From JBBQSU01 sp038234815 (GTDB lineage Bacteria; Planctomycetota; Phycisphaerae; Tepidisphaerales; Tepidisphaeraceae), in contig JBBQSU010000096.1 of assembly GCA_038234815.1 (NCBI GenBank), forward strand, positions 1-13,450: 13,450 nt of DNA, read 5' to 3'. This document shows, in pieces, positions 12,225 to 13,450 of the stretch. The notes beneath the pieces are model-generated. The model had not been told where the DNA came from, did not search any database, and saw nothing but the letters and a program-made list of their open reading frames with translations. A program made the translations under genes and the position numbers. Positions within the stretch are counted from its first letter, which is position 1, and the number at the start of each line of letters is the position of its first letter.

Positions 12225-13450
12225 CGATTCTCCGTGGCCTTGGTTGCCAGCGTTCGGTAATAGTCGTCCACCAGCTTGCGGTATTTTTCGATCACCTGCT
12301 CGCTGGCCCCTTCCATCACTGCGGCCCGCTGCCTGGGCGTGATCCCGCCCCATTCGTTCTGCTTTTCTTTGATATCCTTGGACAAATCCGCAGGTGACTG
12401 CCCGCCATTGGCCGGCGAATCCGTCTGCGCCGGGCTTTGCCCCGCCCCCTGCGGTTTGGGCCCACTTCCCTGATTCTGCGGCTTGGCCCCCGGATTCCCC
12501 GGCGCCTTGCTCGCCTGCTCTCCCGGTTGCCGAGATTTTGTTCCGGACGCTTGCCCCTGCTGCTTGCGGGCCTGGTCGATTAACAAATCCAAATCCTTAA
12601 GAATTCGTTCTTGAATTATCTGCGTGGTTTTTCCCGGATCGTTGTTCAACGCCAGACGTTGCCGCGAGCGCGCCATCCGGTCCCCGATCAAATGCGCGTC
12701 CTTCTCAATCTGCTCGCCCGCGGGCTTATCGGCCAACAATTGCTGTTCCAGTTCCTGATCCTCTACCTGCTGGCCCGTTGCCTCTTCAGGCAGTTGATCT
12801 TTGTTGTCCGGCTCGGCACCCAGCTTCAAATGGCCCCGCGAGGCCTTTTGCAGCAATTCATCGAGCAGTCCCCGCAACTCGCCTTGGCGCGAGCCCAGAT
12901 CAACCAGCAGCGCTGCGTCCTTGCGATCGGCAGCTGCGGCTTCGGCCGTCTTCTCGTTCACGCCGATCTTCTGCAGGTCCTTCAATAAGCGTAATTCCGC
13001 CTCAGAAGGAAGCGCGGCCTTGGCTCCGCCGCTCCCTCCGCCGCCGTCCTTACGTTCAGCAAAGTCGTCTTCCTTTGGCTTGATGGCCAGATCGCGGATC
13101 ATGGCGTCGAGCTGATCGAGAATGCGCTTTTCGCGGGCTTGGGTCGGTTTGTCGAGGCGGCTTTGCCCCAGCAGGTCTTTCACGTCGGCCATGTTTTTTG
13201 CCAGATCCTTGTTTGCCCAGATGTAAACGATGCTTTGAAGGCCGAGGAGCGCGTCGTCGAGTGCGTGGATTGAATCGATTAGCTTCCCTTGTTCGCCAGG
13301 CAGTTGCCCGAGTCGCACGGCATCCTCGCGGCGTAACGAGCCATCGGGCAGGCGCACGACGCCGGCCAGACGAATGGTTTCCAGATTCAACTTCTCCTGT
13401 TCGGCTCGCAAGCGAACATAAGCCGCGCGGATCGACTCCTTCTTCTGGTC
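12221..13450 (-). CDS. Coiled-coil, Q/P/G-rich protein, N-terminal part outside window
   Basis: The frame is open to the window's right edge, and 409 residues are visible. The N-terminal visible part is charged and helical, with long Leu/Lys/Glu/Asp/Gln heptad-like stretches interrupted by a GGGGSGG linker. About residues 298-354 are a low-complexity linker rich in Gln, Pro, Gly and Ser (PGEQASKAPGNPGAKPQNQ...). The tail is compact and folded-looking: EWGGITPRQRAAVMEG, then EKYRKLVDDYYRTLA. A 'WG.lpp..R..v......YR.lv..YYR.L' ending is one I associate with planctomycete envelope proteins next to prenyltransferase-repeat genes. The visible part has no membrane segment, but one could lie upstream. 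The first in-window TTG, at 13411, is not a real start because codons continue to the edge. Its stop overlaps the next gene's ATG (ATGA). Function is unknown. Confidence 0.7.
   Translation of the reverse strand, partial: DQKKESIRAAYVRLRAEQEKLNLETIRLAGVVRLPDGSLRREDAVRLGQLPGEQGKLIDSIHALDDALLGLQSIVYIWANKDLAKNMADVKDLLGQSRLDKPTQAREKRILDQLDAMIRDLAIKPKEDDFAERKDGGGGSGGAKAALPSEAELRLLKDLQKIGVNEKTAEAAAADRKDAALLVDLGSRQGELRGLLDELLQKASRGHLKLGAEPDNKDQLPEEATGQQVEDQELEQQLLADKPAGEQIEKDAHLIGDRMARSRQRLALNNDPGKTTQIIQERILKDLDLLIDQARKQQGQASGTKSRQPGEQASKAPGNPGAKPQNQGSGPKPQGAGQSPAQTDSPANGGQSPADLSKDIKEKQNEWGGITPRQRAAVMEGASEQVIEKYRKLVDDYYRTLATKATENR

Noticed and set aside
11155..12353. Prenyltransferase-repeat gene starting at 12353
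   Set aside because: The first 43 residues are a shadow of the upstream coiled-coil gene. The signal peptide and GGAG point to the ATG at 12224.
12276..13115. Several plus-strand open frames opposite the coiled-coil gene
   Set aside because: They mirror the Q/P/G-rich low-complexity coding strand and have no domain signatures.
1..13450. Defence island, prophage or biosynthetic cluster
   Set aside because: I looked for integrases, transposases, toxin-antitoxin pairs, reverse transcriptases, restriction enzymes, NRPS/PKS motifs and repeat arrays and saw none. Most genes are housekeeping or small single units.

Overview
The window reads as the chromosome of a GC-rich bacterium, most probably a planctomycete (possibly Phycisphaerae-like). 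That placement is an inference from gene content. The right end carries a secreted NPCBM-domain protein, a secreted prenyltransferase/squalene-oxidase-repeat protein and a Q/P/G-rich coiled-coil protein in overlapping order, a combination I associate with Planctomycetes. The rest is a mosaic of small one- or two-gene units on both strands. There is no sign of phage, insertion sequence, integrase, tRNA, rRNA or CRISPR.

Left part (1-3526): the 3' half of recG (+) runs tail-to-tail into a two-gene minus-strand unit, an EEP-fold phosphodiesterase followed by an NAPE-PLD-like metallo-beta-lactamase hydrolase. Divergent from that unit is a lone type II/IV secretion ATPase N-terminal (MshEN/T2SSE_N) domain without its ATPase. 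It ends at a perfect 12-bp stem that looks like a terminator.

Middle (3527-8028): an MmcB-like PD-(D/E)xK protein (-) is divergent from infA, whose start is a TTG preceded by a well-placed GGAG. Next comes alr (alanine racemase) with a consensus TATAAT and an 18-bp palindrome in its leader. A galactose-mutarotase-fold protein follows, with an apparently leaderless start. Its end overlaps the end of truB, which is read from the other strand. truB is divergent from the next gene, and their -10 boxes lie close together.

Right part (8028-13450): a 253-residue protein made of four tandem W...FG repeats resembles homing-endonuclease-associated repeats and is the least ordinary gene here. It is followed by a nested-stem intergenic element. 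mtnP (methylthioadenosine phosphorylase) follows on the minus strand. The last block is a translationally coupled minus-strand operon in transcription order: coiled-coil protein (cut by the window end), prenyltransferase-repeat protein, NPCBM protein.

Functional themes are housekeeping: RecG in replication-fork repair, IF-1 in translation, TruB in tRNA modification, Alr in D-alanine supply and MtnP in methionine salvage. Between these sit small proteins without a proven role. I see no clear multi-gene defence or biosynthetic system. The best candidates for something undescribed are the four-repeat protein, the orphan MshEN protein and the coupled envelope operon.
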